The notes under the pieces are model-generated. The model ran no database searches, was not told the DNA's origin, and was given only the letters and a program-made list of their open reading frames with translations. This document shows, in pieces, positions 10,494 through 24,436 of a DNA stretch of 64,000 nt. Each line of letters begins with the position of its first letter. Within the stretch, counting starts at the first letter, position 1. The position numbers were made by a program, and so were the translations under genes. Source of the stretch: Muricea muricata (lineage: Eukaryota; Cnidaria; Anthozoa; Malacalcyonacea; Plexauridae); contig OY979718.1 in NCBI GenBank assembly GCA_963855995.1, positions 30,971,282-31,035,281 of the forward strand. The letters run 5' to 3'.

Positions 10494-11369
10494 TGATGCT
10501 TGGGGAAACTTCAACACACTTTTAACTTTGTTAACTCATTAATCTCTTTCACACGCTTAGCAGTATCTCCACCAAACAAAAATTCGTCGGCAGGGCTGGC
10601 GGAGCTACATAAGCCTTTAGCAAACTCAGGTTTAAACTGGGGTCTCATAGCCTCGCGTCGTCGCAAGTTTAAGTCGTAATTCGCAGTCATCACTAAGGTT
10701 ATACCGTCAAGACACGTGGTCAAGATATCTTTACTCGACTTTAATTTTGAGCTAAAAGAACATTCGCCACCTCAAGTTGACAGATAATTGCACCTAATAG
10801 GCAGTCTGAATAGTTTGAAATTTGACATCAGTCACACGAGCTTTCCCGGGAATTTCATTCCATATGCTCTGTTCACATTTTGGCAGCCGAATATTAACAT
10901 TTTCTGGTTTATTAAGCCGCTTCATAATTGCTTTTGATTGCTCCTGAGTGATTCTTTGCAATCGTAATTTGTTAACAATACCGGCGATTTTCTCATTAAT
11001 TTTTGGGCCTTTAACCTCGTCGTCAAGGTCCATTTGGCTTGCATATTGCAAAACATCAACATCATGCTCATTCAAATTGTCAGGAGAAATTTCTGAACTA
11101 TCGCCCGATGCAATATGATCAATATCGGCTAAAATGTTTACATCATTGGGGTTGTCGTTACAGTCGTCAAATTCGAACTGTTGTGTAAAAGTTTGAAAAT
11201 TACTATTCAAGCGATTAATGCTAGTTAAAAGTGCTTGACCTAGCGAACCACGTTCGCTGGTAATGCCGTGTTCACTGTTGTCCCAAAATGATAGGAGATC
11301 GCTCGCTGGCTGATCTGCAGGCTTTATTAGATTTTGTGTGCTCGCACAGGAGTCACCAGCCTTTGACAT
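10494..11369 (-). pseudogene. DIRS-like retrotransposon ORF1 (Gag-like), N-terminal part
   Basis: The minus-strand ORF starts at 11369 (MSKAGDSCASTQNL). An acidic stretch follows, then KLRLQRITQEQSKAIMKRL and LPKCEQSIWNEIPGKARVTD. After one or more frameshifts between 10795 and 10735 the match continues as DGITLVMTANYDLNLRRREAM, FAKGLCSSASPADEFLFGG and KRVKEINELTK. This order is that of the Gag-like ORF1 of cnidarian DIRS elements, which binds RNA in the retroelement particle. A stop after KLKVC precedes the CACTA-like insertion. The Arg/Gly-rich ORF1 tail resumes on the other side at 3545. The family call is from memory. Confidence 0.66.
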
Positions 11370-12116
11370 TATCTATAGTGACAAAAATGAAAACGGGCAT
11401 GAGACATGCAACAAATCAGCAGTCCCATGAAGGAACGTTGTGAGAAGAAATCCGTGCCAACCCAGGTCATGAAAAAATAAAACATTCTACATGACAGACA
11501 ACGAATCAAGGAGGGAAAAGACATACCTTATTCCACGGAAACTCATAAAAGAAAAACGCTGCCAAGACTTGAAAGAGACACACCTGTAAGAGCGCTAAAT
11601 CTACACGTCTACTCCGCATGGCTTCGCCTGGTTCAATGATGATACGTCACTCCCGGTGAGCTTGCGTTCGTTCTTCATGTCAGTCCGCCGGTTACGATTT
11701 ATGGGATAGCACACCAATAACGCAATAATGTCTATAACACCATTAAAACATCATTAATATTCAATCACGTCGTTGCTTTTTTCCACGTGCATATGCTTTT
11801 ATACCCAATAAATTACTCAACATTCTAAAAGCCCGGGGATGGATTTGATATCGGCCTCAGGGAAATATGGGGTATAATAGAAGAGCAAAGCAATGCAAAT
11901 GAACATGAATTATTATAGAGCGACACATGAACTTTATATAATGACACATGTGCATTATACTGTATAATGCACATGTGTCATTGCATAAAATTTTTCATCT
12001 CATTTTTTATGAGTACATGTACTTTGTACATAAACCCAAACTAAAACACACAACGATATGACTTTTAATTCAACACTTCACAACAACATACTATTTTAAT
12101 TAGACAAAAGTAGAAA
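11370..12116. other. DIRS 5' flank and non-coding sequence
   Basis: No gene is recognised. The part next to 11369 is probably the DIRS leader or terminal repeat. It contains a near-perfect palindrome at 11939-11981, and at about 11710-11760 a few stray units of the CACCAATAACG-type minisatellite that is expanded at 12845. Confidence 0.4.
11939..11981. repeat. 20-bp-arm palindrome (hairpin)
   Basis: Arms of 20 bp (AATGACACATGTGCATTATA and its exact complement) are separated by three bases. A direct repeat of the GACACATG core lies just upstream near 11931. Confidence 0.9.
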
Positions 12117-12369
12117 CTATTTAGAAAAATTGAAGGTACGGTTATTGAATACAGATCCCGATATAGAAACATTTGTAACACCGCTATCACTAACATCAGG
12201 CTTCGACGAAATCATACTACGCATTAAGTCATCAGTTCCTTCAAAATCAATCAATTCAAGATCTTTGAGAATGTCTGACGAACTTTCTTGTACTGACTCG
12301 CTTAAACTTAGTTTATTTACAAAGGTTCCTTCACTTTTGCCGATATCAATACTTGCACTCTGTAATCTG
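12117..12369 (-). pseudogene. orphan terminal exon, unknown protein
   Basis: On the minus strand, a TTTTCAG acceptor at about 12370 opens a frame of about 80 codons. It is rich in Ser and Asp (LSESVQESSSDILKDLEL, DVSDSGVTNVSISG) and ends at a TAG near 12117. Composition and boundaries look like the last exon of a spliced gene. No upstream exon was found, because the sequence beyond is repetitive. I do not recognise it. Confidence 0.35.
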
Positions 12370-12771
12370 AAAAGGCGAGTGTATTACTGACATTCATTTG
12401 TTGTTCATATGGCTGGGTTCCGATAGCATTTCACGAGCAAATAATAAATGAAGTTGACATAGTAATCAGTTGAAAGCGTCTCCCTGATTTAATCCAAGAT
12501 AACAATGAGTTATTGTCGTAACTGTGCTTTAGGTAGCGTTTTACCATATACGAAACACTGCATGTGTAAAAGCTATTCATTCTTTGAAATCAATAGAATA
12601 CTATTTTGGCTGATTTGAATTTGAAAGGGTGCCAATAACTGAACAAGTCTACTCTTTTTGTCACACCTAACCTTTATGGTAGAATAATTTACTGATTACT
12701 CTCAAGTCGGTCTCAATGTCTATTGGATTTTAATGAGTGTTTTAAGCCACTCAAAACACTCATAGGTATTT

Positions 12772-12824
12772 TTTTATGTGATATAAAACGCTGGACTGCG
12801 TCTCGCGTTTTATATCACATAAAA
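12772..12824. repeat. inverted repeat with 19-bp arms
   Basis: TTTTATGTGATATAAAACG at 12772 is mirrored by its complement at 12806-12824, with a 15-bp spacer (CTGGACTGCGTCTCG). The surrounding sequence carries further ACTC/GAGT echoes, so it may be a MITE core. Confidence 0.8.
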
Positions 12825-12844
12825 CATTTCCCACTCGTGTTTTA

Positions 12845-12992
12845 AATATTACATAACGTCCATAACACCAATAACGCCATAACGTCTATAACACCAATAA
12901 CGCCATAACGTCTATAACACCAATAACTTCTATAACACCAATAACATCCATAACGTCTATAACACCAATAACGTCTATAAGACCAATAACGT
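12845..12992. repeat. 18-bp minisatellite, left block
   Basis: About eight units close to ATAACACCAATAACGTCT are built of two related 9-bp halves. The block ends directly in the (ATT)n tract. The same repeat in the same orientation resumes at 23970, so both are probably parts of one array separated by the material between. Confidence 0.85.
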
Positions 12993-14983
<1,991 letters not shown>

Positions 14984-15141
14984 GGCATATTTTTTTTTTA
15001 AGCTATATGGTGTAATATAATTGCATGTAATTTCTGATAATCTTTATTTTCTATATTATGTCATATATCAAGTAGCCAATTGTAAATTACCTTTTAAAAG
15101 TGAGATTTGCAGTTGTAAGTATATAAAATTAAATAAAGTTT

Positions 15142-15143
<2 letters not shown>
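14984..15143 (+). other. 3' untranslated tail of the RLE element
   Basis: AT-rich tail after the stop, with an AATAAA at about 15131 a few bases before the next (ATT)n tract. The element thus ends directly in ATT repeats. Confidence 0.6.

Positions 15144-15231
<88 letters not shown>
15144..15231. repeat. (ATT)n microsatellite, second tract
   Basis: About 29 ATT units between the 3' end of one RLE element and the start of the Dong/R4-like element. Confidence 0.95.
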
Positions 15232-15233
<2 letters not shown>

Positions 15234-15237
15234 ATCG

Positions 15238-18200
15238 ATGGCGGGGGAAACAATGGCGGGGGAAACAAGTCGGGGAAAAAAGGGTTTAAAACGCTTAAAA
15301 TGGACTGAACAAATGAATATTGACTGTTTGGATTGTAAAAGAAAAGCCCAAGACCTGATTGCATCTGAAAATCCTCCTGTGAACGAAAATGGGAGACGAA
15401 AAGGGTATAACAAAGTTATGAAAGAGTTATGGGAAGCAATGGGATATGAAAACCTAGGTTTAACAAGCCAGAACCTGAGAGATCAAGCAGCGAGATTGGA
15501 AAAAATGACAAGCGATACGTCGGGACAGAGTCGTAGCAACGAGACAGAGGACATAACTAACTTGAATAGTCGTAAGCGAAGCGCAAAAGCACTACGTGGA
15601 AGAGATATTGCCATTTTTCAAACTACGGCAGCCATAGAAACGACAGCCGAGCATGCAGACTCGCTAAGTTGTGGAAATTTGCATGAAACGGTTAGTGACT
15701 TCAATGATGAATATAATAAAGAATTACAATGTCCAGGTCTGCCTAATGAGATCACAATTCAAACTGATGACCAAGGAGAGAATACCAAAGAACAATATCT
15801 ACCCGAGTACAGTGCAATAGGCATACCTACGTCAATTGAATGGGGAAAGAGTGACAATGGGTCTCCTATATTTATTCAAACGTCGACACTAATAAATGCG
15901 TATGATGAAATCATATTATGGAAAAAGAATGTTTTCTTGGTCCCTTATGGGAAAGTAGGACGAGACTTTATTGACCAATTGACAATACACATCAATCAAT
16001 GGAATAATAAATCAGACAAGCAACACATTGCTTTGAAAGCCTTTTTTGTATTGTTAGCTGTCGGGCTACAAAAGCCGGGGTTAAAATCTAAAGCGAAGGA
16101 CCATAAAGAATGCCTCAAAAGCCGTTTGTTATTGTGGAAAAATGGAGAGATCGACACTTTGATGAATGAAGGGAGGATGATTCAAAGTCGTATTGGAAAA
16201 GGAAAGAAATCTTCACCACCGAACAGGGCAAAAATATTCGCTAAACTCGTGATGGAAGGTCAAATAAATTCGGCAATGCGGTTTTTAAATGATGATACCT
16301 CTGGAGGCGTTTTACCGCTAACAGATGATGTTATGTTACAGCTACGAGAGAAATACCCAGAAACACAACCAATAAAATCGAAAGTTCTACTTCGTGGGCC
16401 AGTTCAAGATATCCCGGACAGTTTATTTCTGGAAATAAATGGAGAGATGGTGCGTGACGTAGCGTTAAAGACAAAAGGATCAGGGGGACCGTGTGGTGTT
16501 GATGCAAATGGATTTAAGCGGATCCTTGCGTGTAAATCGTTCAAGCATTCGTCGACAGCACTTTGTGAGGCTTTAGCGACTTTGACAAGGACTGTATGCA
16601 CAGAATATGTTGATCCATCATCATTAGAAGCATTAGTTGCAAGTCGTCTTATCCCTTTGGATAAGGGTGAAGGTTCTGTTAGACCCATTGGAGTGGGAGA
16701 AGTTGTACGCAGAATCATGAGCAAGTGTGTGATGAGGGTTGTCAAACCAGATGTGATTGATGCGAGTGGTTCGCTTCAAGTATGTGCAGGTCAAATGTCC
16801 GGAAGTGAAGCAGCTATTCATGCAATGTGCAACATTTTCGACACAGATGACACTGATGCAATCTTACTGATCGATGCTTCCAATGCATTCAACTCCTTGA
16901 ACAGAGTAGCTGCCCTCCACAATTTAAAGATTCTATGCCCGATTATTGCAACCTATGCGATAAACACATATAGACTACCAACAAGATTGTTCATAGTTGG
17001 TGGGCAGGAGTTAAAGTCATCCGAAGGTACAACGCAGGGCGACCCATTATCAATGGCTATTTATGCTATCAGTTTGCAACCACTCATTACACGCTTGCAT
17101 CTTACATCCTCCACGAAACAATGCTGGTTTGCTGATGATGCAAGTGGTGCAGGAATGGCTACCGAACTAAGGAAATGGTGGGATACATTGAGAGCAGATG
17201 GTCCTGAATATGGTTATAGCCCTAAAGATGACAAGTGTTGGTTGATAACAAAACCGGAGAAAGAAGAAATTGTAAGGGAAAAGTTTAAGGATACAGATAT
17301 AAATATCACAAAGGAGGGGAAGAAACACCTTGGAGCAGTAGTTGGATCAAGATCTTACTTGTCGGAATATGTCAATGAAAAAGTGGATGGATGGGTAAGC
17401 GAGATAATTAAGCTAGCTGAATTTGCAACGACACAGCCTCAAGCAAGTTATGCAGTCTATACCTTTGGGCTGAAACATCGATGGACGTATTATTATCGAA
17501 CACTACCTGATATCCAAGATCTATTGAAACCATTAGAAGATGCAATTGCAAATGTTTTTCTGCCAGCTCTACTCGAACACAATTGTTCCCCAATCGAAAG
17601 AGAAATTCTAGCCCTACCAGTTAGAAAAGGTGGTATTGGAGTAGCAAATCCATGCAACGAAGCACAGTTGGAGTATCAAGCGTCGAGAAAGATAACAGCG
17701 CCATTGGTAAAACGGATTGAATTACAAATGCATGAAATTCCTGATGATTCAGAAATACAAGTTTTAAAGCAAGATGTACGGAAAGAAAAGAGCGGTGTTT
17801 TAAGTGAGAGAGTAGAATCTGTCGTTGAAAATGCATCACCAAAGATGAAGCGAATGATAGAACTTGCATCAGAGAAAGGAGCCTCCTCTTGGTTGACAGT
17901 CATCCCAATGTCTGAAATGGACTTCACTTTAAATAAACGGGAATTTAGAGATGCTTTAAAGCTGAGATATAATTGGCCTATCAAAGATAACCCAACAAGA
18001 TGTGCTTGTGGAGATTTTTTTAACATTGACCATGCGATGATATGTAAGCAAGGTGGTTTTATTATTCAACGCCACAATGAATTACGCGATCTGGAGGCAG
18101 ACCTCTTGAATGTTGTCTGCAACGATGTTGAGATCGAGCCAGCACTGCAGGACGTAAGGGGTGAAACTCTGGCTCAAATACATCACAAGAAGCCAGACTA

Positions 18201-18636
18201 GATGTCCATGCACGAGGCTTTTGGGAAAGACAAAGATCTGCATTCTTTGATATCCGGGTATGTCACCCAAATGCGGAATCGTACCAAGAGTTCCCCAAAG
18301 CAAATTTACCGTATGCACGAAAATGAGAAGAAACGAATGTACAATCAACGTGTAACAGATATAGAACAAGGAACATTTACTCCGCTAGTTTTCACAACCA
18401 CTGGTGGAATGGGAGAAGAATGTAAAAAGTACCACAGTCGACTAGCAGAATTGATTGCCATGAAACAAGGAGAAAAGTATTCAAAGACAATAGCATGGAT
18501 AAGAGCGAAAATTTCGTTCTCCATAATTAGATCTGCTCTTTTATGCCTTAGAGGCACAAGACGACTGAAAAATAAGAAATGTAATATCAAGGAAATTGAC
18601 ATTGAGATAGAGACAGAAGTGGCAAGAATACTTTAG
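15238..18636 (+). pseudogene. Dong/R4-like ORF: reverse transcriptase and restriction-like endonuclease
   Basis: The first 987 codons are uninterrupted. The N terminus repeats MAGET twice and then shows an SANT/Myb-like block (LKWTEQMN ... [18 protein letters not shown]). The reverse transcriptase core has [13 protein letters not shown] (about residue 543), [14 protein letters not shown] (about 597) and catalytic [10 protein letters not shown] (about 631). A C-C-H-C knuckle ([15 protein letters not shown]) follows near residue 930. At about 18190 the frame shifts; the endonuclease motif [11 protein letters not shown] ... AFFDIRV is intact in the +1 frame over 18190-18290. A second shift then returns to the tail ([15 protein letters not shown] ... 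[19 protein letters not shown]), ending at 18636. All domains survive apart from this shift pair. Confidence 0.82.
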
Positions 18637-18820
18637 ATGCTATCCTTTGATTCTAAGAATTTCTAAGGATGTGTGTGTGTGTTTTTTTTTTAATATTTTT
18701 AACATAAATGACAAAATGATAAAGTTGACAATGAATCAGACAATTTTAATAGTATGGACTAACTAAAGATACCTTTTTAAAAATATGTACATATCTTATC
18801 GAGTTTTCAATAAAATTATT

Positions 18821-18830
<10 letters not shown>
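18637..18830 (+). other. 3' tail of the Dong/R4-like element
   Basis: Non-coding, with a short GT run near 18671, a T run and an AATAAA near 18809, ending in an A run and then ATT repeats. Confidence 0.6.

Positions 18831-18890
<60 letters not shown>
18831..18890. repeat. (ATT)n microsatellite, third tract
   Basis: About 20 ATT units between the Dong/R4-like element and the 3' end of the minus-strand LINE. Read on the minus strand it is (AAT)n, so it could also be that LINE's own 3' tail. Confidence 0.95.
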
Positions 18891-19137
18891 TAAAATTCTT
18901 TATACGCGGTAACTTATCAACCTATCTAAGCCGATATAGATAAAAAGAGGTACAATATTATTAATTAGATAACAAAAAAAGGTTGCTTTTCATAAGGCCG
19001 TGTAGAGATAATAAGATAAAAACGTTAAAATACAAGAATTAATGGCATGCATATTACATTAGAATTACTGAATATATAAAGCTAATAATAAATTGGTAAT
19101 GATAGAAGTAGGATACATAATTATATAGATTTAGCGT

Positions 19138-22063
19138 TTATAAATAACTTGAAAAGTTACTTACAAATGAAGGATTTTCATTGATGAAATCTTGTAAGTT
19201 ATGTTTGAATAACTTATCAGATATACTTAGATTCTTCAGATCAGTTTGCAGTTTATTCCAAGTTTTAGCAGCATGGTAGCTAAAACTTCGTTTCAATGTG
19301 TTTGTTCTAGGTTTTGCAAGTTTTAGCATAGCGCAATTACTACGTAAATTGTATTGGTTATTTACTGATAATTGGAACTGGTCAGAGATTGATATTGGAA
19401 CTTCATCTTTTAATATTTTGCGCATAAACAATAGCGTATCAGTCAATCGTAACTGATTAAGTGGTAGCCAATTTAGTTTTTTCAGAACATCCTTAGAACG
19501 AATTTTCCAATTATCTCCGGTGATGATTCTTGCTGCCCTATTTTGAAGTTTTTGAAGTTTCGACTGTAACTCTAGTTTGCAATTTTGCCATACCAGGGAG
19601 CCGTAATCAAAATATAGTTGAACAAAAGCGTTATAAACCTGGGTTAGGCACTTCTTAGGGAGATAAGGTTTGATTAATTTTATCGCTCCATTTCCGCGTG
19701 AAACTTTTTTGCTTATGCTATTAATTTGATTCTCCCACTTCAACTTACTCAATATCTCTCAACATACCTCAAGACTCTTTGATGTATGAACCCTGTTTAC
19801 AGTTTCACTACCAATTTTGATTATCGGGTCTTTCTCAATCTTATCTAGATTGTGACGAGAGCCAATAATCATATATTCTGTTTTGGAAACATTTAGCGTT
19901 AGTCTATTTGCTACTAACCAGCGATAAATATTATCAAGTTCGAAATTTAGTTGTGTCTCTAGTTTCTCTACAGATTTTGCTGATGTAGAAACATTAGTAT
20001 CATCTGCAAACATAGAGGGTTCTGCTTGACCAAGACAATTTGGCAGGTCATTGACGTATAACAGGAAAAGTAGAGGCCCTAAATTTGATCCCTGTGGAAC
20101 CCCACACTTAATTAATTTCCTAGATGATTTGACATTATTTACTTTACATGTTTGATATCTTTTGTCTAGATAAGATATAAACCAGTTTAGAGTACTCCAT
20201 GTAATTCCATAAAATTTTAACTTATCAATTAAGATTTTATGGTCAACGGTGTCAAATGCTTTCCGTAGATCTAAAAATAAAACTCCATTTATAAGACCTT
20301 TGTCAATATTCAAAAACCATTTATTTGTAGATTTTAGTAATGATGTTGTCGTTGAATGAGATTTTCGAAATCCAAATTGGTTATTTGTTAAGATATTGTT
20401 CTCATTTATATAAGAAATTAATTGATTATAAACAATTTTTTCCAAAATTTTTGCAATGGTCGATAAAACAGAAATCGGTCTATAATTGCTACAGTCCGAT
20501 TTGTCACCGTTTTTATATATGGGAGAAACAGTAGCATTTTTAAGATCTTCAGGGAAAATCCCTTGCCGCAAGGATCTGTTGAAAAGTTTTGTCAATGTAG
20601 GACAAATTACTTCAGCAGAACCCTTGACTAGTCTCGCATTGATCTTATCTGGACCGGTAGATTTTGAATTCTTTAAGTTACAAAGCAACTTTAAGGTGTC
20701 ATTTTCACTAACCTCATCAAAGGTAAAGGCATTGTGTGCATAATATTGCAAGTAATCAGCATAATTGTTTTGACTTTCTGGCAATTTTTCCGAAAGTGAC
20801 GGACCCACATTTACGAAAAAGGAATTCAAAGTTTCAGCAATATTTTTATCACCTGTAACAGTTTCTTCCTCTACTTCTAAAGAGGTTATATTAGTTGTTT
20901 TTGATCCTTTACCTCTAATGAGGTTGACACCTTTCCATAATTGCTTTGGATCGTTGCCATTGTTATTTATAGTATGTTGGAAATATCTTGACTTGGCTTT
21001 TTCTACTATTTTGTTGGTCTTATTTTGTGCTATTTTATACGCCTCGTAAGAATACCGAGATTTTGTCTGAATCGCTTTTTGTTTCAAATAGTCGCGATTA
21101 TTCATATGTTTCTTGATTTCATTAGTCAGCCATGGTGTGTGTTTACTTCTAACTTTACGCGTTCTCGGTGGAGCGTGTTTATCTGCAATAGAAGTAAACA
21201 CATTCTTCCAAATTTCCCACATTTTGTTTGGGTCTAACTCTTTTTCTGTGTTGGCCGAATTTAGTGTATCGTACAGAGATCCCTTCTAAATGCAAATTTG
21301 CTGTAGTTTTTAAAAGATCGTGATTCGACGATTTTGGGAGGCGATCTGTTTATTGCATCTTTTGTACATACATAAATCATATAGTGGTCTCTAATACCTA
21401 GACGAATCACTCCACTCGATTTCACTTTTTGTGGACTGTTGGTGATATATACATCAATTAATGATGTCGTGTCAGTTGTGATTCGTGTTGGTTCTGTTAT
21501 AATCTGTTCTAACTGATAGATATCCATGATATCTGTAAGTTGTCGACTATGGATATTCTTTTCAGTATCCAACAAAATACAATTTAAGTCGCCCATGGAT
21601 ATTCTTTTCCTTCTGCCTCTAGTTTACGAAGCATTGTTTCAAATTTCTCAAATATTTCAGTAGGACTATTTGGCGGCCTGTACCAACTAATAACGAAAAA
21701 TGGCCTGCTTTTTCGTCTTTTTATTTCCAAACATATTATTTCAAGGTCATCAGATCGCAGATTGGCGTTTATAGCCGTTTTGACATATAAAGCCACTCCA
21801 CCACCTGCTCGGTTTCGATCGGCCCGGAAAACATCGTAGCCATCTATTTTAATAAAGCCATCATCAATATTTTTACTTAGTCTAGTTTCATTAATGCTTA
21901 GAATGTGGCACGGCTTTTCTAATAGTATCGTTCTTAATTGGTCAATATGTTTAATTAAGCTTGCAATGTTTAAATGCATTATCGAAAAGCCTTTTAAATC
22001 TAGTTTATTTTCAACTTGACTAGTGTGTACAGTAAGGGGTTCCTCAGGGATTTTCTCTGCCAA
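19138..22063 (-). pseudogene. LINE ORF2: endonuclease-reverse transcriptase
   Basis: The ATG at 22063 lies 13 bp after the ORF1 stop. The endonuclease reads LNIASLIKHIDQLR, INETRLS, GGGVALYVK and YRPPNSP. Near 21590 the frame shifts into MGDLNCILLD ... TEPTRITTDTTSLID ... RDHYMIY; the usual SDH is RDH here, probably a disabling change. Another break near 21240 precedes the reverse transcriptase: SNYRPISVLS, LFLDLRKAFDTVDHK, GVPQGSNLGPLLFLLYVNDL and catalytic FADDTN. A last shift near 19755 leads into the C-terminal domain (NRAARIITG ... LNWLPLNQLRL), ending with a stop at 19138. The protein would prime cDNA synthesis at a nick. It resembles the LINE at 1-2379, but the two are clearly different families. 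Confidence 0.86.
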
Positions 22064-22076
22064 CTGCTCAGTAGAA

Positions 22077-23945
22077 TCAAAGATACTTCAGACAGTTTAT
22101 ATGATTAATAATGTTTTTGGCTAATTCTGCTGAACCTTGTTTATTTAGATGCAACCTATACAGATTGAGCTTATTTTTGTCAATATTTTCATTCCTAATT
22201 AGATAAAACATATTCTGTTCACTATACCTGAACAATTCTTTATTAACTGCCACTGCTTTCTTCATGAGCTCTTGATTGTCTTCTCGATGGATAATTTCGG
22301 AAACACTGATTGACATTTGAGGATGGTCTGATTTGATAGATTGACATAACTTTTTAATGTTCTTTGCAGTATCTTTAGCACTTTTTTTTTCAAGTCATTA
22401 GTGCCAACATGTAGAATAATGTTTTTAGGTTTCCTCTTTAGGGAAGGTTTTATGTAGTCGGTTAGATCCTCCACCGTTGAAAAGGACTTAATCTGGGTTT
22501 TGTCTTTAACTGATTTAGAAATCATGTCTGGACGGAGTCCCTTAATCATAGAATCTCCAACAATAATCGTCACTGGATTGTTATTATCGTCTTCATTTTT
22601 ATCTTTATTCTCCCGTCGAGACGGGCTGGATAAAATGTCTGTTGTATGCTTCTGAGTAGAGTTATATATGGTCATTTGAACTTTTTGATGTTGTTGCACT
22701 AGCATATGATTTCTTCGATTCTTTATGTCCCTGCTTTGATGGATTTAGCTTGTTTGTTGACTCATTATCGGGATTTACATCACTGTCACTTAAAACCTCA
22801 TATCGATTACGCATGGATATACCCCCCTTATCAGGATATTCACTCGTCATTACATTTAGATTATACGGCAATATATCAGGGTTACTTGGAGGTTTTTTAG
22901 TTTCGTCGAGGGTTTTGCGCTCATTTACGACTTGCCAAGGCTTTCCTCTTTCTACAGCATTTGCATTCGCAGTCAGCTGATTTTGGTCAAGCTGTATCAG
23001 CCGAAGAGCTGTTAGTAAACTTGCTTTTTCGTTTTTAAGATTCTCGTTAGTCAGACTTAAGTCCGCTATAGTGTTTTTCATACTTATGTTTTGTTCTCTG
23101 AGGTCGACATTGGTTTTGTATAAATCAAGTTTCTCTTTCTTTAGGTCATCAATTACATTTTCTAAAGCTACGATCGAATACAGTTTATTTTCTTTCATGT
23201 TATGAATCTCGGAAGTAAGATCATCTAGTTTATTTGCAACGTTGTCGGCAAATCTCTCCATCTTAGATTTCAGCGTGCAAATTTCGAATTCACAATTACA
23301 GTTTAAATTTGTGTTTCCCAAGATATTTTGAGACTTTGACACCGCGTGTATATTCTGTGACTCTTTATGCAAATTTAAAGTTGTTTTGCTTTTGGTTGAT
23401 TCTACTTTTGCATTTGGACTTTGGGATTGAGAAATAGCTTCATCGTTTTGATGGTGTTGACTTGAATGTTTTTCAGCAATTGCCCCATTTGTTGTTGACA
23501 TAAGAACTTCTTCAGTTACTGAGGCAGTTATTTTAGGCAACGTAACAGCGTTACAAGCACTCAAGTCGTCAATATCGACACGGGCTGACACGTTTTCGAT
23601 TTGCTTTACTAATTCGACTTCTGTAGGATTATCGGTTTTTGCTACTAATTCATGCTCCCCTTGCTTTAAGTTTAAGGAGTGTACTCGTCCAGTTAGATCT
23701 TCACCATTGTCTCCCTTGAAGTAGATATTTCCACTTTTTGAATGCCACGTTACCGATAATGGCTTTGAATCAAACTGCCATGTCCCGCCGCTGGGAGATC
23801 GCCAAGATGTACTTTCAGCTTTGTTCTCGTCTATTTCTGTGAGCACAAATGCTTTGAGATCTTCTAATGTACCAGTCCATTGCAATTTATTCTTTTTCAG
23901 GCTGAAATAGTTGTATAAAACGTTGGTAATAGTCGTAGAATTCAT
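22077..23945 (-). pseudogene. LINE ORF1 with SGNH-hydrolase domain
   Basis: The minus-strand ORF begins at 23945 (MNSTTITNVLYNYF). The N-terminal part contains a compact folded-looking block (WRSPSGGTWQFDSKPL ... VTWHSKSGNIYFKG), then linker and a coiled-coil-like segment (about residues 230-320, rich in Leu, Lys and Glu). After a shift near 22690 the esterase follows: IIVGDSMIKGL (Ser nucleophile block), ILHVGTNDL, and after another shift near 22330 IIHREDN and LYRLHLNKQG (catalytic Asp/His end). Such ORF1 proteins bind LINE RNA. The role of the hydrolase is not well understood. The two shifts make it a pseudogene. Confidence 0.78.
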
Positions 23946-23969
23946 TGCACCCGCGAAGGCTTGTCGTCA

Positions 23970-24385
23970 CGGGCTGTGACAATTCGGGTCTATAACACGA
24001 ATAACGCCATAACGTCTATAAGACCAATAACGCCAAAACGTCTATAACACCAATAACGTCTATAACACCAATAACGCCATAACGTCTATAACACCAATAC
24101 CGTCCATAACATGTACACCAATAACGTCCATAACACCAATAACGCCAAAACGTTTATGACACCAATAATGTCTATAACACCAATAACGTCCATAACACCA
24201 ATAATGCCATGACGTCTATAACACCAATGACGTCTATAACACGAATAACGCCATAACGTCTATAACACGAATAACGCCATAACGTCTATAACACCAATAA
24301 CGCCATAACGTCTATAACACCAATAACGTCCATAACACCAATAACGTCCATAACACCAATAACGCCAGAACGTCTATAACACATA
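23970..24385. repeat. 18-bp minisatellite, right block
   Basis: About 22 diverged units of ATAACACCAATAACGTCC type, in the same orientation as 12845-12992. Many copies alternate GTCT, GTCC and GCC variants. Confidence 0.9.
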
Positions 24386-24436
24386 TGGCATATATGCTGT
24401 ATAAATGACGTCATTGATCTATATTATAAATGACGT

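Larger units (their letters stand above)
15232..18830 (+). mobile_element. Dong/R4-like non-LTR retrotransposon embedded in ATT repeats
   Basis: A nearly complete element lies between (ATT)n at 15144-15231 and (ATT)n at 18831-18890. It has almost no 5' leader (the ATG comes 7 bp after the ATT tract), one long ORF with the endonuclease at the C terminus, and a 3' tail with AATAAA near 18809. The silkworm Dong element is known from TAA-type repeats, so the flanks fit R4-clade target preference. Confidence 0.78.
18891..23969 (-). mobile_element. CR1/L2-like LINE, nearly full length
   Basis: Both ORFs are present on the minus strand: ORF1 with an SGNH-hydrolase domain (23945 to 22077) and ORF2 with endonuclease and reverse transcriptase (22063 to 19138). 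A short 3' tail runs into (AAT)n. The 5' end lies next to the 18-bp minisatellite at 23970. Several frameshifts in both ORFs make it inactive. Confidence 0.85.

Noticed and set aside
3543-10496. 8-bp target duplication (hAT-like) around the first TIR element
   Set aside because: Eight-base flanks match at only about half their positions, whereas the CACTG terminus with a 3-bp TAA/TGA flank and frame restoration fits better.
15068-15413. Frames with poly-Ile or poly-Asn around 15150-15230
   Set aside because: They are shadows of the second (ATT)n tract and of the antisense of the Dong/R4-like ORF.
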